DNA of 12,795 nt from Dethiobacter sp. (GCA_018333405.1 JAGXSR010000162.1:1-12795); one strand, 5' to 3'; counted from the stretch's first letter, positions 1-6,801 are shown. A program made the numbers and translations. Notes: generated from the letters alone by a model not told the origin.

Positions 1-843
1 GCGGTAAAAGATGCTTTTGATGTCGAGTCTGTGGCAGAAGTAACAAAGTGGGCTGACCTTGTAGTTTTTTTGATCGGCGACAGTGTGCAGCCTAATGTTT
101 TTAAAGAAGAAGTGTTGCCTAATCTTTCGGACGGTGACGCTTTAGTAGTCGCTCACGGGTTTAATATTCTTTACAATCAGGTTGTTCCTCCGCAGAACGT
201 TGATGTGTTTATGGTCGCTCCCAAAAGCCCGGGTCACCTGGTCAGGCGGATGTATCAGGAGGGGGCTGGTGTACCCGGTTTGTTTGCTGTCTATCAGGAC
301 TATAGTGGCAAAGCGAGGGACTATGCTCTGTCTTATGCCAAGGCGATAGGTTGCACAAAAGCTGGTTTGATCGAGACTACCTTCCGGGAGGAAACAGAAA
401 CCGACTTATTTGGCGAACAAGTGGTGCTGTGCGGCGGTGTGACTGAGTTGATCAAGGCCGGGTTTGACACCCTGGTGGAGGCCGGCTATCAGCCGGAGAT
501 CGCTTATTTTGAGTGCTTAAATGAGCTCAAACTAATCATCGATATGGTCTATGAGGGCGGCTTAAAGTGGATGCGTTATTCGATCAGTGATATTGCCGAG
601 TTTGGAGATCTGACCCGGGGCAAGCGCATTATTACCGAAGATACCCGTCGTGAGATGAAAAAAATATTGGCAGAGGTTCAAAGCGGGTTATTCAGCACCG
701 AATGGGTTTCAGAGAACCTCGCCGGTCGTCCGCGATTTACCGCTTTAAGGCGAATTGAAAGTGAACTGCTGCTGGAAAAAGTCGGTGATGAATTAAGGGC
801 TATGATGCCCTGGCTTAAGAAGTCTCACGGAGACGTTAATTAA
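1..843 (+). CDS. Ketol-acid reductoisomerase homologue (KARI, class I), 5' end missing
   Basis: The reading frame is open from base 1, so the gene starts upstream; 280 C-terminal residues are visible of about 330 usual for class I. KARI enzymes use NAD(P)H and Mg2+ to isomerise and reduce 2-hydroxy-2-alkyl-3-oxo acids in valine/isoleucine synthesis. Counting codons from base 1, AHGF (51-54), PKSPGH, ETDLFGEQ (Mg ligands D135, E139) and FECLNELK (E171, E175) are present, as is the usual GRPRF...RAMMPWL end. The cofactor-specificity loop lies outside the window. Several normally constant positions differ: FNIHF is FNILY, CLHELK is CLNELK (N174), SNTAEYG is SDIAEFG (197-202), and PKGPGHT is PKSPGHL. 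It is followed by a hydroxyacid dehydrogenase, not by leuA, so I infer a divergent paralogue with an altered substrate. A true ilvC cannot be excluded. Confidence 0.9.
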   Translation, partial: AVKDAFDVESVAEVTKWADLVVFLIGDSVQPNVFKEEVLPNLSDGDALVVAHGFNILYNQVVPPQNVDVFMVAPKSPGHLVRRMYQEGAGVPGLFAVYQDYSGKARDYALSYAKAIGCTKAGLIETTFREETETDLFGEQVVLCGGVTELIKAGFDTLVEAGYQPEIAYFECLNELKLIIDMVYEGGLKWMRYSISDIAEFGDLTRGKRIITEDTRREMKKILAEVQSGLFSTEWVSENLAGRPRFTALRRIESELLLEKVGDELRAMMPWLKKSHGDVN

Positions 844-866
844 GGACTGATCTGGAGGTGCTGGCG

Positions 867-1841
867 GTGTCCGGACTTAAGGTATTAGTGGCAGATCATA
901 TTTTCCCCTCGCTTGACTACGAAAGGGAGGCGTTGGGGAAAATAGGCGCGGAGCTGATAGAGCTAACTTCTGCTCCTGAAGAAGACCTGATGAAAAGTGT
1001 TGAAGACGCAGATGCGGTAATTACCTGTTATACCGAAATTACAGGCAATGTGATTGCAGCGATGAAAAAGTGCAAAATAATCGCCAAGACCGGGATTGGT
1101 GTTAATAACATCGATCTTGATGCCGCAACAGCCCGCGGCATTATAGTTACTAATGTTCCTGACTATTGCATTGATGAGGTTTCGGACCATGCTTTAGCGC
1201 TTTTGATGGCCCTTGCCAGAAAAATTCCCTTTTTAGACAATACAGTTAAAAAGGGCAATTGGTCTTTTGATGAACATCGTCCGATGTACAGGCTGGCCGG
1301 CAAGACGTTGGGTTTGGTAGGTTACGGCAGAATCGCGCAACAGTTAGCGGAAAAAGTCAGACCGCTGAAAATATCGACTGTTGCTTATGATCCTTTTATT
1401 TCATTAGAAGTTATGCTCCAGTCAGGCGTCAAAAAAGTCGGCTTGGAAGAGCTGCTTACTGAGTCCGATTTTGTCTCTTTACACGCCCCCCTGAACCAGC
1501 AAACCTCCGGTTTGATCGATGATCAGGCGCTTTCACTGATGAAACCGACAGCTTTTTTGATCAATACATCGAGAGGCCCACTCATTGACGAAGCAGCTTT
1601 ATACCGTGCGTTGAAGGAGAAAAAAATAGCCGGCGCCGGACTTGACGTCCTTGTAACTGAAAAGTATGATCCGGCTAACCAGTTATTTAGTGTTGACCGG
1701 ATCATTATGACGGCGCACGCTGCCTTTTATTCAGTTGAGGCAACCCAGGAGCTCAGGGATAAGGTGATCAATGAAGTGACCAGGGTGCTGACCGGTCAAG
1801 CGCCAAATTACCAGGTAAACAAAAACCTTGCTCAAAGCTGA
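867..1841 (+). CDS. D-isomer-specific 2-hydroxyacid dehydrogenase (PGDH/CtBP-like)
   Basis: The product is predicted to be a cytosolic NAD(P)-dependent enzyme interconverting a 2-oxo acid and a D-2-hydroxy acid; 324 aa is the normal length for the family. The start is chosen at GTG 867, because the Shine-Dalgarno ggagg at 854-858 lies 8 nt upstream; an in-frame GTG at 858 overlaps that site and is unlikely. Visible features are KTGIGVNNID in the substrate domain, the Rossmann loop GLVGYGRIA (149-157), catalytic Arg236 in NTSRG, Glu265 in DVLVTE, and His284 in TAHAAFYS. The last motif resembles the PHxAWYS of CtBP-like and phosphoglycerate dehydrogenase-like members. There is no C-terminal ACT domain, which argues against a regulated SerA. 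It begins 23 nt after the KARI-like gene and is probably co-transcribed. The substrate is unknown. Confidence 0.9.
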   Translation: MSGLKVLVADHIFPSLDYEREALGKIGAELIELTSAPEEDLMKSVEDADAVITCYTEITGNVIAAMKKCKIIAKTGIGVNNIDLDAATARGIIVTNVPDYCIDEVSDHALALLMALARKIPFLDNTVKKGNWSFDEHRPMYRLAGKTLGLVGYGRIAQQLAEKVRPLKISTVAYDPFISLEVMLQSGVKKVGLEELLTESDFVSLHAPLNQQTSGLIDDQALSLMKPTAFLINTSRGPLIDEAALYRALKEKKIAGAGLDVLVTEKYDPANQLFSVDRIIMTAHAAFYSVEATQELRDKVINEVTRVLTGQAPNYQVNKNLAQS

Positions 1842-1880
1842 TGAAAGTGTTTAAAAATAAGCATTTAAGGAGAGATCGTA

Positions 1881-3107
1881 ATGGGAAAATGGAAAAGTGA
1901 CAAATGGTTTGTCAGCCCCTGGAATTATGATGAGGAAGTGACCAGAGAGTTTAAATTTGCCGATAAATTACGGCTTCATGATGTTACGCTGAGAGACGGC
2001 GAGCAGCAAGCCGGCGTGACCTTCAAGAAAGAAGAGAAAATCAGAATTGCCGAAGCGTTAGCAGAGTTGGGGATCCATCGGATTGAGGCCGGCATGCCGG
2101 TAGTGTCAAAGGAAGATGAAGCAGCGATTAAGGAGATAGTCAAAAGAAACTTGGGCCCGGAGATCTTCGCCTTTTCCCGCTGTATGAAAGATGATGTCAA
2201 AAGAGCAGCGGATTGTGGAGTCACCGGAATTGTAATTGAAATACCGTCCAGTGACCACATGATCCAGCAGGCTTACCGCTGGCCGTTGCAAAAAGCGATT
2301 GACCTTTCCATTGAAGCGACGCTTTGCGCCAAAGAACATGGGTTGTATACTGTTTTTTTCCCAATAGACATGAGCAGGGCCGATATGGTATGGGTTCTGG
2401 ACTTGTTGGAAAAGGTTGCTACCGAAGGTCATATGGATGCTTTGGCTGTCGTTGATACATTTGGCGGTCTTTCACCGCACGCTATACCGCGCCTGATCCG
2501 TGAGGTTAAGAGGCGTATTAACAAACCGCTTGAAGCACATTTCCACGACGATTTTGGCTTAGGCGCCGCAAATACCTTGATGGCGCTGGCCGCGGGGGCG
2601 GAAGTTGCGCATACTACTGTGTCCGCTTTGGGAGAGAGAGCCGGAAACACTCCCTACGAAGACCTTTCGCTGGCTTTGTTGACTATGTACGGCATCGACT
2701 TAGGGCTGAAGTATGAGCAGATTTATCCGTTGTCCAAGATGGTCCGTGAAATGGCCGGCATGCCGATCCAGAGTAATAAGGGGATCGTCGGAGATATGAT
2801 TTTTAATATTGAGTCCGGGATTATTACCAGCTGGTGCAAAAATTGTGAGGATACGCCAGTGGAGGTATTTCCTATACATTGGGATTTAATTGGGCATAGC
2901 CCGGCAGGAATTGTTCTGGGGAAAAACAGCGGTCTTGACTCGATCTGGATCTGGCTTGAGAAAATAGGCGTGAAAGATGTCCAGCAAAAGCAGGCCGAAG
3001 CGATGCTGCAGATGGTCAAGGCCAAAGCCTATGAGAAAAAGGATTTACTTAGCGCTGATGAGTTTAAGGAAATTGTCCAGGCGGTTTTGGCTAAGGACAA
3101 CAGCTAA
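1881..3107 (+). CDS. DRE-TIM metallolyase (isopropylmalate/homocitrate/Re-citrate synthase superfamily)
   Basis: ATG 1881 follows the Shine-Dalgarno aaggaga; 408 aa. The family condenses acetyl-CoA with 2-oxo acids, or cleaves related hydroxy acids, using a divalent metal in a TIM barrel. Visible features are an extra N-terminal extension with VSPWNY (11-16), HDVTLRDGEQ (33-42; R38, D39, E41), the metal motif HFHDDFG (H220, H222; D where most have N), and GERAGN (251-256). A short accessory domain follows with NKGIVGD, ESGII (311-315) and GKNSGLDS. The large LeuA regulatory domain is absent, so the size is nearer NifV or Re-citrate synthase. The ESGIH motif of isopropylmalate and homocitrate synthases reads ESGII, so a catalytic-site His is missing. 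I am sure of the superfamily, not of the reaction; Re-citrate synthase or a lyase are real alternatives. Confidence 0.88.
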   Translation: MGKWKSDKWFVSPWNYDEEVTREFKFADKLRLHDVTLRDGEQQAGVTFKKEEKIRIAEALAELGIHRIEAGMPVVSKEDEAAIKEIVKRNLGPEIFAFSRCMKDDVKRAADCGVTGIVIEIPSSDHMIQQAYRWPLQKAIDLSIEATLCAKEHGLYTVFFPIDMSRADMVWVLDLLEKVATEGHMDALAVVDTFGGLSPHAIPRLIREVKRRINKPLEAHFHDDFGLGAANTLMALAAGAEVAHTTVSALGERAGNTPYEDLSLALLTMYGIDLGLKYEQIYPLSKMVREMAGMPIQSNKGIVGDMIFNIESGIITSWCKNCEDTPVEVFPIHWDLIGHSPAGIVLGKNSGLDSIWIWLEKIGVKDVQQKQAEAMLQMVKAKAYEKKDLLSADEFKEIVQAVLAKDNS

Positions 3108-3158
3108 GCGCCAATTCGGATACAAAATAAGGAAATGATCTGCCAGGGTGGCGCTTTT
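3106..3158 (+). terminator. Weak long-loop inverted repeat, possible partial terminator
   Basis: AAGCGCCA (3106-3113) is matched perfectly by TGGCGCTT (3149-3156), and the right arm runs into TTTTCTTT. The loop is about 35 nt, long for an intrinsic terminator. The left arm begins on the last bases of the metallolyase stop codon. It may reduce read-through into the downstream SDR gene or protect the 3' end of the upstream transcript. Confidence 0.35.
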
Positions 3159-3239
3159 CTTTAAGCCTAAGAGAGGCGCCGCCTGGCTATTAACTGTTTG
3201 CTTGTAGCATTGCCAGCGAAGGAGGAGGAGTTTTAGCGT

Positions 3240-3998
3240 ATGGAATATCAAGAACTGCGTGGGCGGATCGCAATTGTGACGGGGAGCAGCCAAGGCATCG
3301 GAACCGATATTGCCAAAGGGTTTGCAAGACAGGGAGCAAATGTTATTCTGGCTAGCCGTAACCTGGATAAAAACAGAGTTTTAGCTGATGAGATTATTGA
3401 AGGGGGAGGGCAAGCCTACTCGTTACACCTTGATGTTACGGATGTGGTGTCCATACAGGCTATGGTTGATCAGGTCATTGCCCGCTTCGGCAAGATAGAC
3501 ATTCTGGTGAACAACGCTGCCTGGACAGCAACAGTGCCTGTATTGGAAGAGACAGAGGAGAACTGGGATCGGACCATTGATACCAGCCTGAAGGGTGTAT
3601 TTTTTTGTTCGCAGCGAGTTGGGCAAGTCATGGCGCAACAGAAAAGCGGCGTAATTATAAATATTGGCTCTACTTTGGGGAAAGTTGTCTTTAAAAACCG
3701 GGCGATTTATGCAGCCGCCAAAGCAGCTGTTCACCAGCTCACGCAAGCCTACGCTTTGGAACTAGGCCCGGCGGGGGTACGGGTTAACGCCGTTGCGCCC
3801 TGTTTTACTGAGACACCGACCAGGCGGAATTTGCTGGAAAACAAAGAGTTTACATCCTGGGCGCTTTCAATGCTGCCGGTAGGCCGCTGGGCTCAGCCCG
3901 GGGATATTGTTGGTCCGGTTCTATTTCTCGCCAGTGATGCGGCGGCTATGGTAACCGGTCATGTGCTTATGGTAGATGGCGGATGGACGGTTCATTAG
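3240..3998 (+). CDS. Short-chain dehydrogenase/reductase (classical SDR, FabG-like)
   Basis: The product is an NAD(P)-dependent oxidoreductase acting on a carbonyl/alcohol pair, probably a cytosolic tetramer; 252 aa is typical for classical SDRs. ATG 3240 is preceded by a strong ggaggaggag (3221-3230). The nucleotide loop TGSSQGIG (14-21), NNAA (91-94), and the catalytic Ser144, Tyr157 and Lys161 (YxxxK) are intact. The C-terminal APCFTETPTR and the FLASDAAAMVTGHVLMVDGG ending are also typical. Similar sequences are annotated as 3-oxoacyl-ACP reductase or gluconate 5-dehydrogenase; sequence alone does not separate these. It sits 132 nt after the metallolyase gene, with a weak inverted repeat between, and upstream of a permease. 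This suggests a step in the same pathway rather than fatty acid synthesis. Confidence 0.92.
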   Translation: MEYQELRGRIAIVTGSSQGIGTDIAKGFARQGANVILASRNLDKNRVLADEIIEGGGQAYSLHLDVTDVVSIQAMVDQVIARFGKIDILVNNAAWTATVPVLEETEENWDRTIDTSLKGVFFCSQRVGQVMAQQKSGVIINIGSTLGKVVFKNRAIYAAAKAAVHQLTQAYALELGPAGVRVNAVAPCFTETPTRRNLLENKEFTSWALSMLPVGRWAQPGDIVGPVLFLASDAAAMVTGHVLMVDGGWTVH

Positions 3999-4021
3999 AT
4001 AGCCGACAAAATGATCGGATA

Positions 4022-4031
4022 GCAATATTGC
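4022..4031. repeat. 10-bp perfect palindrome GCAATATTGC upstream of the permease
   Basis: The sequence reads the same on both strands and has weak outer symmetry (GA...TC). It lies in the 121-nt gap between the SDR and permease genes, about 90 nt before the permease start. It could be an operator half or chance. No convincing sigma-A promoter was seen next to it. Confidence 0.25.
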
Positions 4032-4119
4032 GGTCTATTTACCGATATTAAGCGGCAGCCGTTAAGTTTCGAGACGATCATGCCGATTACAGGCGAGGGG
4101 TCTGAAGAGGATAACCAGG

Positions 4120-5436
4120 TTGGCAATCCATATAAAAGGTGATACCGGTAAAACTGCATTGTTTGCTTTGCAGTGGCTTGGTTTTGCAGTGGCCAGTATA
4201 ATGGCTGTGCCCGTTATAGTTGGGTCAGCTTTGGGCCTTGACAGCGCGGCATCTGCCTCTTTTGCTCAACGAACAATGTTATTCGTTGGATTATTTTCAT
4301 TTCTGCAGGTATATCTGGGTCATCGGTATCCTCTTCTTGAAGGTCCCGGTAAAATGTGGTTCAGCGTATTTGCCATTATGTCACTGTCCGCAATGCAGAT
4401 GGGAAAGCCGCTTGCTGAGCTGCGCAGCGATCTGGTAGCCGGGATCATCCTTACCGGTCTTACTTATCTTGTTTTAAGTGTTACCGGTTTGGCTAAAAAA
4501 ATAACAAAACTATTTACACCGCTGGTTAACGGAACTTTTTTGATTTTATTGCCCCTGCTGCTCAGCTCTACCATCATCAGGGGGATCATCGGGGGTGAAA
4601 GTTTCAACGCAAGAGGATTCATAGTAGCGATGGTTGCTTTAACTGTAACGGTAATTGCCTTGTTAATGGGGGGCGGGTATATCCAAAGTTTTTCCATTCT
4701 ATGCGGTATTTCTGCCGGCTGGTTGTTGTCTTTGTTGATCGGCGCCAATCCCCCGCTCGCTGTAAGCCGTGAAATTATAGCCTTGCCGGCTGTTTTCCCT
4801 TGGGGTTTACCCACTATTAACTATACCATACTTCTAAACTGCTTCATAGTCGGCATATTAATTCTATCCAACCATGTTGCCAGTACTGTGAATATGTCCA
4901 ATTACCTGAATGAAGAGCTGGAAGAGAAGCGTTATGCTTACAGCCTGGCCGTAACCGGCCTAGGCAATATATTTGCCGCTGTCTTTGGGATTACCCCGTT
5001 CATTCCTTACGCTTCCTCCATAGGTTTTATCAGACTTACAGGCAATAGCAAGCGCCTTCCGTTTATTTTATGCTCCCTTATTTTAGTGATGCTTGGCCTT
5101 TTTCCGGCCGTAGGCGGGCTGATCGCCGCTATTCCTCAGCAGCTGGGATATGCGGTTCTGCTGATCGGCTTTTGCCAAATCTTTGGCCTGGGCTTGCGCG
5201 AGTATGCAAAGCTTTCCTTTGACAATAAAGAGCTTTTGGTTTGTAGTTTGTCGGTGATGACTGCCGTAGGGATCATGTTTTTGCCTGTTGAGGTTGTTTC
5301 GCTCTTACATCCCAGTCTTAGGCTGATTTTCGGAAACGGACTGATTATGGGTATTGCCATGTGCATATTATTGGAGCGCATGCTTTCACCTATGGCGTCA
5401 ACCTCAGGATCAGAAAAGATAGAAAGTGGCGTCTGA
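4120..5436 (+). CDS. NCS2/NAT-family permease (xanthine/uracil permease type), divergent
   Basis: A 438-aa integral membrane protein, almost entirely of hydrophobic helices (roughly 12-14 segments). The start is TTG 4120, 9 nt after gaagagg (4104-4110). The family moves nucleobases, and in some members other anions, with H+ or Na+. Family landmarks are a first segment of type QWLGFAVASIMAVPVIVGSALGL, LGHRYPLLEGPGKMW (matching G-x-x-x-P-x-x-x-G), and GITPFIPYASSIGFIRLTG, which aligns with the NAT signature region. Two positions differ from usual nucleobase carriers: the QH of the first helix is QW, and the Asn of the NxGxxxxT signature is Ser. Substrate may therefore not be a purine or pyrimidine. 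Placement between the SDR and PPC genes (24 nt to the next) suggests it imports or exports a compound handled by this operon. Confidence 0.82.
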   Translation: MAIHIKGDTGKTALFALQWLGFAVASIMAVPVIVGSALGLDSAASASFAQRTMLFVGLFSFLQVYLGHRYPLLEGPGKMWFSVFAIMSLSAMQMGKPLAELRSDLVAGIILTGLTYLVLSVTGLAKKITKLFTPLVNGTFLILLPLLLSSTIIRGIIGGESFNARGFIVAMVALTVTVIALLMGGGYIQSFSILCGISAGWLLSLLIGANPPLAVSREIIALPAVFPWGLPTINYTILLNCFIVGILILSNHVASTVNMSNYLNEELEEKRYAYSLAVTGLGNIFAAVFGITPFIPYASSIGFIRLTGNSKRLPFILCSLILVMLGLFPAVGGLIAAIPQQLGYAVLLIGFCQIFGLGLREYAKLSFDNKELLVCSLSVMTAVGIMFLPVEVVSLLHPSLRLIFGNGLIMGIAMCILLERMLSPMASTSGSEKIESGV

Positions 5437-5460
5437 GCAGATAAGCAGGAGGGGCCTGAA

Positions 5461-5901
5461 ATGAAAGCTGCTGAGGGCAGAATCGGTCGTGTATTTATAA
5501 TCCGGCTTGATGACGGAGACCGTGTGTTGGAGTGTATTGAAGCATTTGCCGAGGAAAATAACATTGCTGTCGGCCTTGTTACTCTGATCGGTGGGATAGG
5601 AGACGGAGAAATCGTATCGGGGCCCCGCCGGTCGGAAGAGATGCCTCCGGATCCGATCTGCTTGCCTGTGGATGGGGCCCATGAGGTTCTCGGAATGGGT
5701 GTGCTCGCACCGGGACCTGACGGCAGGGCTGCTCTGCATATGCACGGAGCTCTGGGGCGCGCTGGGAAAACTGCGGTCGGCTGTTTGCGCTTTGGTGTGG
5801 ATTGCTGGCTGGTCGGGGAAGTAATTATATATGAAATTCTTGATACATCTGTTCAGCGTAAGCTGGACCCTCGCAGCGGTTTTTTTCTGCTTGAGCCATG
5901 A
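5461..5901 (+). CDS. Single-domain PPC/DUF296 protein
   Basis: 146 aa; ATG 5461 follows aggagggg with good spacing. The fold is the PPC (plants and prokaryotes conserved) domain, known in plants from AT-hook proteins and in bacteria as small stand-alone trimers of largely unknown role. Visible are the opening GRVFIIRLDDGDRVLECIEAFA, the LVTLIGGIGDGEI strand-turn, HMHGALGR with H93 and H95 (putative metal ligands), and EVIIYEI near the end. The usual third His, in a GGHL motif, is replaced by Cys108 in VGCLRFG. There is no AT-hook, so DNA binding is unlikely; a metabolic or ligand-binding role tied to the upstream enzymes is my inference. It is the last gene of the operon; no clear terminator follows. 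Confidence 0.85.
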   Translation: MKAAEGRIGRVFIIRLDDGDRVLECIEAFAEENNIAVGLVTLIGGIGDGEIVSGPRRSEEMPPDPICLPVDGAHEVLGMGVLAPGPDGRAALHMHGALGRAGKTAVGCLRFGVDCWLVGEVIIYEILDTSVQRKLDPRSGFFLLEP

Positions 5902-5973
5902 AATATTTCAGCATACCGGGCGGTCATTGCTTTTAATTCCTCAAATAATCCACAATTATTAACCACCATAAAA

Positions 5974-6045
5974 CAAACCAGGGGTATCCGGAAGCGAAAA
6001 GACAGAAATGAGTTATGCCGATTGGTTTGAGGCCGGTCTTCCGGC
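5974..6045 (+). other. Possible structured RNA segment (interleaved inverted repeats)
   Basis: CAAACCA (5974-5980) pairs with TGGTTTG (6023-6029), and CCGGAAG (5988-5994) pairs with CTTCCGG (6038-6044). The order is 1-2-1'-2', as in an H-type pseudoknot. A competing local hairpin GCCGG-TCTT-CCGGC occupies 6032-6045. The segment lies upstream of the carD promoter, so it would be transcribed only by read-through from the PPC gene. I do not recognise a known riboswitch class. Confidence 0.25.
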
Positions 6046-6079
6046 GGGCAAAACAATCGAAAAAATAGTATTGTATTAA
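6008..6079 (+). CDS. Tiny ORF, 23 codons, doubtful
   Basis: ATG to TAA, encoding a peptide beginning MSYADWFEAGLPAGK. The frame is open upstream to a stop at 5969. GGAAG at 5990-5994 is the only weak Shine-Dalgarno, 13 nt before the ATG. The text DWFEAGLP is reminiscent of the C-terminal end of rhodanese domains, so it could be a gene remnant or chance. It overlaps the possible RNA structure. Confidence 0.15.
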   Translation: MSYADWFEAGLPAGKTIEKIVLY

Positions 6080-6110
6080 TTATATAATTATGTTAAAATA
6101 ACAGTTTAAT

Positions 6111-6139
6111 TTGACAGCGCTTGGTAGCTATGTTACTAT
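6111..6139 (+). promoter_or_regulatory. Sigma-A promoter of carD
   Basis: TTGACA (6111-6116), a 17-nt spacer, and TACTAT (6134-6139). The region just upstream (6061-6110) is very AT-rich and may act as an UP element. The TTG start of carD is 30 nt after the -10 box. Confidence 0.8.
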
Positions 6140-6169
6140 AGTCTTAAGAATTGTTAAGGGGGTGATCGT

Positions 6170-6658
6170 TTGTTCAGCGTTGGCGACAAAGTTTTATACC
6201 CTATGCATGGAGCCGGGATCATTGAGGCCATTGAAGAGAAGGAGATCTTGGGCGCTAAAAAGAGGTATTATGTTATGAAATTGCCTGTTGGTGGCATGAA
6301 AGTGATGATCCCTCTGGACAGCATCACTCAGGTCGGTTTGAGAGAGGTAGTTCATGAAGATGTATTGCAGCAGGTATATGATGTTTTACATGATCACCAA
6401 AGTGAAGTTTCAGCAAACTGGAACCGGCGTTACCGTGACCATATGGAAAAAATAAAAACCGGCAGCATTTTTGAGGTAGCAGGGGTCGTGCGTAACCTGA
6501 CTATGAGAGATCGAATCAAAGGTCTATCTACAGGAGAACGAAAAATGTTGGAGTGCGCCAGGCAGATCTTGATTAGCGAATTAATTCTTGTACTGGATAC
6601 CAGCCATGAAGAGATTAGCTCTGAATTGGAACATATATTTAGCAGATATGCCAATTAA
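6170..6658 (+). CDS. carD: CarD/CdnL-family RNA polymerase-binding regulator
   Basis: 162 aa. The start is TTG 6170, after a strong ttaagggggtgat Shine-Dalgarno; no better in-frame start is seen. CarD/CdnL proteins bind the RNAP beta subunit through an N-terminal Tudor-like RID domain and stabilise open complexes, notably at rRNA promoters. Here MFSVGDKVLYPMHGAGIIEAIE and the following strands to about residue 60 match the RID domain. The rest is a helical C-terminal domain with GLSTGERKMLECARQIL, typical of the DNA-contacting part. It has its own good promoter, and a separate promoter follows, so it may be monocistronic. In many Clostridia it sits beside radA, disA and yacL; here the upstream neighbour is instead the metabolic operon. 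Confidence 0.93.
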   Translation: MFSVGDKVLYPMHGAGIIEAIEEKEILGAKKRYYVMKLPVGGMKVMIPLDSITQVGLREVVHEDVLQQVYDVLHDHQSEVSANWNRRYRDHMEKIKTGSIFEVAGVVRNLTMRDRIKGLSTGERKMLECARQILISELILVLDTSHEEISSELEHIFSRYAN

Positions 6659-6702
6659 AGCGTCTAGTAGCAAATAATAACTGGTAATTAGTATATTCTG
6701 AC

Positions 6703-6732
6703 TTGATTCTAGTTAAAAATATACGTTATAAT
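6703..6732 (+). promoter_or_regulatory. Sigma-A promoter of the yacL-ispD-ispF operon
   Basis: TTGATT (6703-6708), an 18-nt spacer, and TATAAT (6727-6732). The 13-mer TATACGTTATAAT ending in this -10 box recurs exactly at the sigH promoter. The downstream gene starts at 6802, leaving a leader of about 60 nt. Confidence 0.7.
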
Positions 6733-6801
6733 GAACTGGGTCAAAATCCATTCATTATCTTTTTTGTGGAATTATCAATTATTTTAAGTAGGTGATTTTT
6801 A

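Noticed and set aside
858..866. Upstream GTG (858) as start of the hydroxyacid dehydrogenase
   Set aside because: It overlaps the Shine-Dalgarno sequence; GTG 867 has proper 8-nt spacing.
3175..3186. AGGCGCCGCCT inverted repeat before the SDR gene as a hairpin
   Set aside because: The two arms leave a one-base loop, so it cannot fold as a hairpin, and no T-run follows.
963..5745. Several antisense open frames of 70-140 codons across the metabolic operon
   Set aside because: They overlap well-supported genes on the other strand, show no recognisable motifs and lack convincing ribosome sites.
6083..6088. TATAAT upstream of carD as a second promoter
   Set aside because: No -35 element lies at a suitable distance; it is better explained as part of an AT-rich stretch upstream of the 6111-6139 promoter.
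5902..6110. Known riboswitch (c-di-GMP, cobalamin or Moco type) between the PPC gene and carD
   Set aside because: I compared the remembered core motifs on both strands and the conserved blocks do not appear in the right order.
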